From an uncultured Opitutaceae bacterium (GTDB lineage Bacteria; Verrucomicrobiota; Verrucomicrobiia; Opitutales; Opitutaceae): a DNA stretch of 7,930 nt. The stretch's first letter is position 1, and each line of letters starts with the position of its first letter. This document shows, piece after piece, positions 6,323 to 7,930 of this stretch. The translations under genes and the position numbers were made by a program. The notes beneath the pieces were generated by a model. The model saw only the letters and a program-made list of their open reading frames with translations, was not told where the DNA came from and made no database searches. Location: the NCBI GenBank assembly GCA_937128785.1, contig CAKZMS010000206.1, forward strand, positions 1 through 7,930. Direction: 5' to 3'.

Positions 6323-7387
6323 ATGCTTCGTCTCATCATGCCACGACCCCGTTTTCGTTTGTCTGCCTTCGTGATCGTTTTGCTGGTGGGCGGAATGTTG
6401 CCCACTGCGTGGGGCCAACCCTACCCCAACCCCTACCGAAAGGTAGCCGATTGGGCCCAGCTTCCCGAAGGCCGCACCATGGGAGCAGTAGGTGACGTGG
6501 ACATCGACCCCGACGGGGAACACATCTGGGCCATCATCCGGTGCGATGGCAGTGACGCTCATCAAGGTGGCTACGAGTGCTTCTACTCCGATCTGGAGCC
6601 AGACTTAAAATTCAACCAGGCAGGTGAAGTGGTGGAGAGTGTTGGGGGCGGTATGGTCATGTGGCCGCACGGCCTGGAAGTGGATCCTGATGGCAATATC
6701 TGGGTGACCGACGGAGCCCGTGCCCGCCGCACCACCGACGGCAAGCGCGGTCATCAGGTGGTAAAGTTCAGCCCGACCGGCGAAGTCCTCATGGTGCTGG
6801 GCACCCCCGGTGAGCTCGGAAACTCCGAGTCACATTTTAATGCCCCTTCCGATGTCGTCGTGTCCGAGGGCGGCGCGATCTTTGTCGCGGATGGGCACGA
6901 CGTGGATACCAACAACCGCATCGTGAAGTTCGCTCCCGATGGGACCTTCGTGCAGGCGTGGGGGCAAACCGGCTACGGGCCGGGCGAGTTTCGCATGATT
7001 CATGCCTTGGCCATCGATTCCCGCGGCCGGTTATTTGCGGCCGACCGATTCAACAATCGGATTCAAATCTTCGATCAGGACGGAGAATTTATCGCGCAAT
7101 GGACCCAGTTCGGCCGTCCCAGCGGGATCTTCTTTGACGAGAATGACCTGATCTACGTGCCGGACTCGGAGTCCGACAACCTGCAGAACCCCGGCTGGGA
7201 GATGGGCATACGCATCGGCGATGCGGCGGAAGGTTGGGTGCACTACTCCGTCCCCACTTTGGCCGGTGACCCACGTCACAAGCGCGGCGCCGGTGCGGAG
7301 TTCGTCGCCGTCGACAAATTCGGCAACATGTATGGGGGTGAACCCTCCAGCCGCACCCTGCAAAAATACATCCGCGTGCGGCGCTGA
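6323..7387 (+). CDS. Secreted NHL beta-propeller, peptidyl-alpha-hydroxyglycine alpha-amidating lyase-like
   Basis: From the ATG at 6323 the protein has 354 residues. It starts with a classical signal peptide: basic residues to 12, a hydrophobic core about 13-25, and likely cleavage after Ala-Trp-Gly at 29-31. The mature part is an NHL propeller of the PAL-like family common in bacteria, with blades marked by DPDGEHIWA, WPHGLEVDPDGNIWVTDG, APSDVVV...VADGHD, IHALAIDSRGRLFAADRFNNRIQIF and VDKFGNMYGGE. Measured against animal PAL from memory, Arg73, His116, His227 and Arg242 match the first catalytic arginine, two zinc histidines and the second arginine. The catalytic tyrosine position is His192 and the third zinc-ligand position is Glu326. 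The bacterial family appears generally to carry these two changes, so true PAL activity is uncertain. Cys74 and Cys86 could form a disulfide. The gene follows the first propeller by 79 bases and is probably co-transcribed. Confidence 0.9.
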   Translation: MLRLIMPRPRFRLSAFVIVLLVGGMLPTAWGQPYPNPYRKVADWAQLPEGRTMGAVGDVDIDPDGEHIWAIIRCDGSDAHQGGYECFYSDLEPDLKFNQAGEVVESVGGGMVMWPHGLEVDPDGNIWVTDGARARRTTDGKRGHQVVKFSPTGEVLMVLGTPGELGNSESHFNAPSDVVVSEGGAIFVADGHDVDTNNRIVKFAPDGTFVQAWGQTGYGPGEFRMIHALAIDSRGRLFAADRFNNRIQIFDQDGEFIAQWTQFGRPSGIFFDENDLIYVPDSESDNLQNPGWEMGIRIGDAAEGWVHYSVPTLAGDPRHKRGAGAEFVAVDKFGNMYGGEPSSRTLQKYIRVRR

Positions 7388-7412
7388 TACCAGGCACGAA
7401 AATCCGAATACG

Positions 7413-7928
7413 CTACTGCAGGTCCGCCGGCATTTCGCCCAACCGGCGTTTCACCTGGAACTCATAGAGCGACCCCTCCGCGATGGGTTCGTCCAGTGAA
7501 ATCACGATTGACTGTCCTTCCCGGAAATCAATCGGCGTTCCGTGCATGCCGACAATGGTGGGTTGCATGATGCGCCAGTAAGCGGAGTCCAAATCCTCGA
7601 ATATGAAGTCGCTCAACGGCTCGTTGGTTTTGAGGTGATTCCACAGAACCAGTCCTTCGAGATGATTTGGTAAGGAACCCACCGCGCCCCCTGCTCTCCC
7701 CGTCATGAAGCCCCCAACGCAGGAATCGAACAGGGTGTGGCGGGGCTGGGAGGCATGGGATTCAAACGAAGTATTCGACCCCCAATAGCAGCTCCAGATC
7801 ACATTCCCCATGGCTGCTTTGGAAATCCCCAGACTATGCCACATGGAGGCCAGATCCTGAACCCGGGCCATGAGACAAAATGAACTCCCCGCAAACGCGA
7901 TGGCGGCATGCCCTTGGCGGCCGCTGAT
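7413..7928 (-). CDS. C-terminal part of a probable beta-helix protein, possibly DUF4955; 5' end missing
   Basis: The minus-strand frame ends with TAG (complement of 7413-7415) and stays open to the right edge, giving 171 visible residues. The Met at 7871 is internal because coding-like sequence continues upstream (GRQGHAAIAFAGSSFC). The first 75 residues show short alternating strands rich in Gly, Ser, Asn and aromatics, as in right-handed parallel beta-helices. The block PRHTLFDSCVGGF (62-74) and PNHLEGLVLWN (87-97) resembles DUF4955 domains, which I recall at the C-terminus of beta-helix proteins linked to polysaccharide breakdown; this is from memory and uncertain. The end, GSLYEFQVKRRLGEMPADLQ, is typical of a protein C-terminus. 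It converges on the propeller gene with only 25 bases between stops and no visible terminator there, so it belongs to a separate unit. Confidence 0.72.
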   Translation of the reverse strand: MSGRQGHAAIAFAGSSFCLMARVQDLASMWHSLGISKAAMGNVIWSCYWGSNTSFESHASQPRHTLFDSCVGGFMTGRAGGAVGSLPNHLEGLVLWNHLKTNEPLSDFIFEDLDSAYWRIMQPTIVGMHGTPIDFREGQSIVISLDEPIAEGSLYEFQVKRRLGEMPADLQ

Positions 7929-7930
7929 CA

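Noticed and set aside
5569..6405. Antisense open frame of 278 residues opposite the first propeller
   Set aside because: It lies opposite clear propeller blades and runs across the gap into the next gene's signal peptide; it is a shadow of GC-rich codon usage.
7425..7448. CGCCGG / CCGGCG stem as a terminator between convergent genes
   Set aside because: It has only 6 base pairs with a 12-base loop and no T-run, and it lies inside the minus-strand coding region.
7221..7499. Plus-strand open frame of 92 residues across the convergent junction
   Set aside because: It overlaps the end of the propeller in another frame and then the antisense of the minus-strand gene, with no ribosome binding site and no recognisable motif.

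Overview
The window is GC-rich, densely packed bacterial DNA. It looks like it comes from the Planctomycetota-Verrucomicrobiota group, with Verrucomicrobiota (Opitutae-like) my preferred guess. The reasons are the paralogous families present: PSD1/DUF1553, DUF1501, and a DUF2231-type membrane protein fused to a planctomycete-type cytochrome c and leucine-rich repeats. A short intergenic repeat built on ATTCGTG / TTAACCAC also resembles repeats I associate with that group. The taxonomic call is from memory of family distribution, not from a search.

Layout. Positions 2-4944 hold three tightly coupled plus-strand genes. The first is the 3' part of a LamG-PSD1 (DUF1553) protein, cut by the left window edge. 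The second is a Tat-exported DUF1501 protein that starts in an ATGA overlap with the first gene. The third begins 3 bases after it and encodes a membrane protein with four predicted helices, one CxxCH heme site and a C-terminal LRR domain. A 123-base gap follows (4945-5067). It carries a tandem heptamer and the left arm of an inverted repeat whose right arm lies inside the next gene. Two secreted six-bladed beta-propeller (NHL) genes come next (5068-6243 and 6323-7387), both related to peptidyl-alpha-hydroxyglycine alpha-amidating lyase (PAL). A convergent minus-strand gene (7413 to the right edge) encodes the C-terminal end of a probable beta-helix protein, possibly DUF4955. No stretch over 300 bases lacks a gene, and I see no tRNA, rRNA, CRISPR array, insertion sequence or transposase.

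How the genes may work together. All five plus-strand products look exported or membrane-bound. Families like the first three commonly occur side by side in this group. A plausible but unproven reading is a cell-envelope module: a DUF1501 protein and a PSD1 protein (whose missing N-terminus probably carries its own heme domain) act in the periplasm or outside, the DUF2231-cytochrome protein links them to the inner membrane as an electron acceptor, and the propellers act as lyase-like enzymes or binding partners. The most notable observations are that an intergenic repeat supplies the N-terminus, and apparently part of the signal peptide, of the first propeller, and that the two propellers keep different subsets of the PAL active-site residues.
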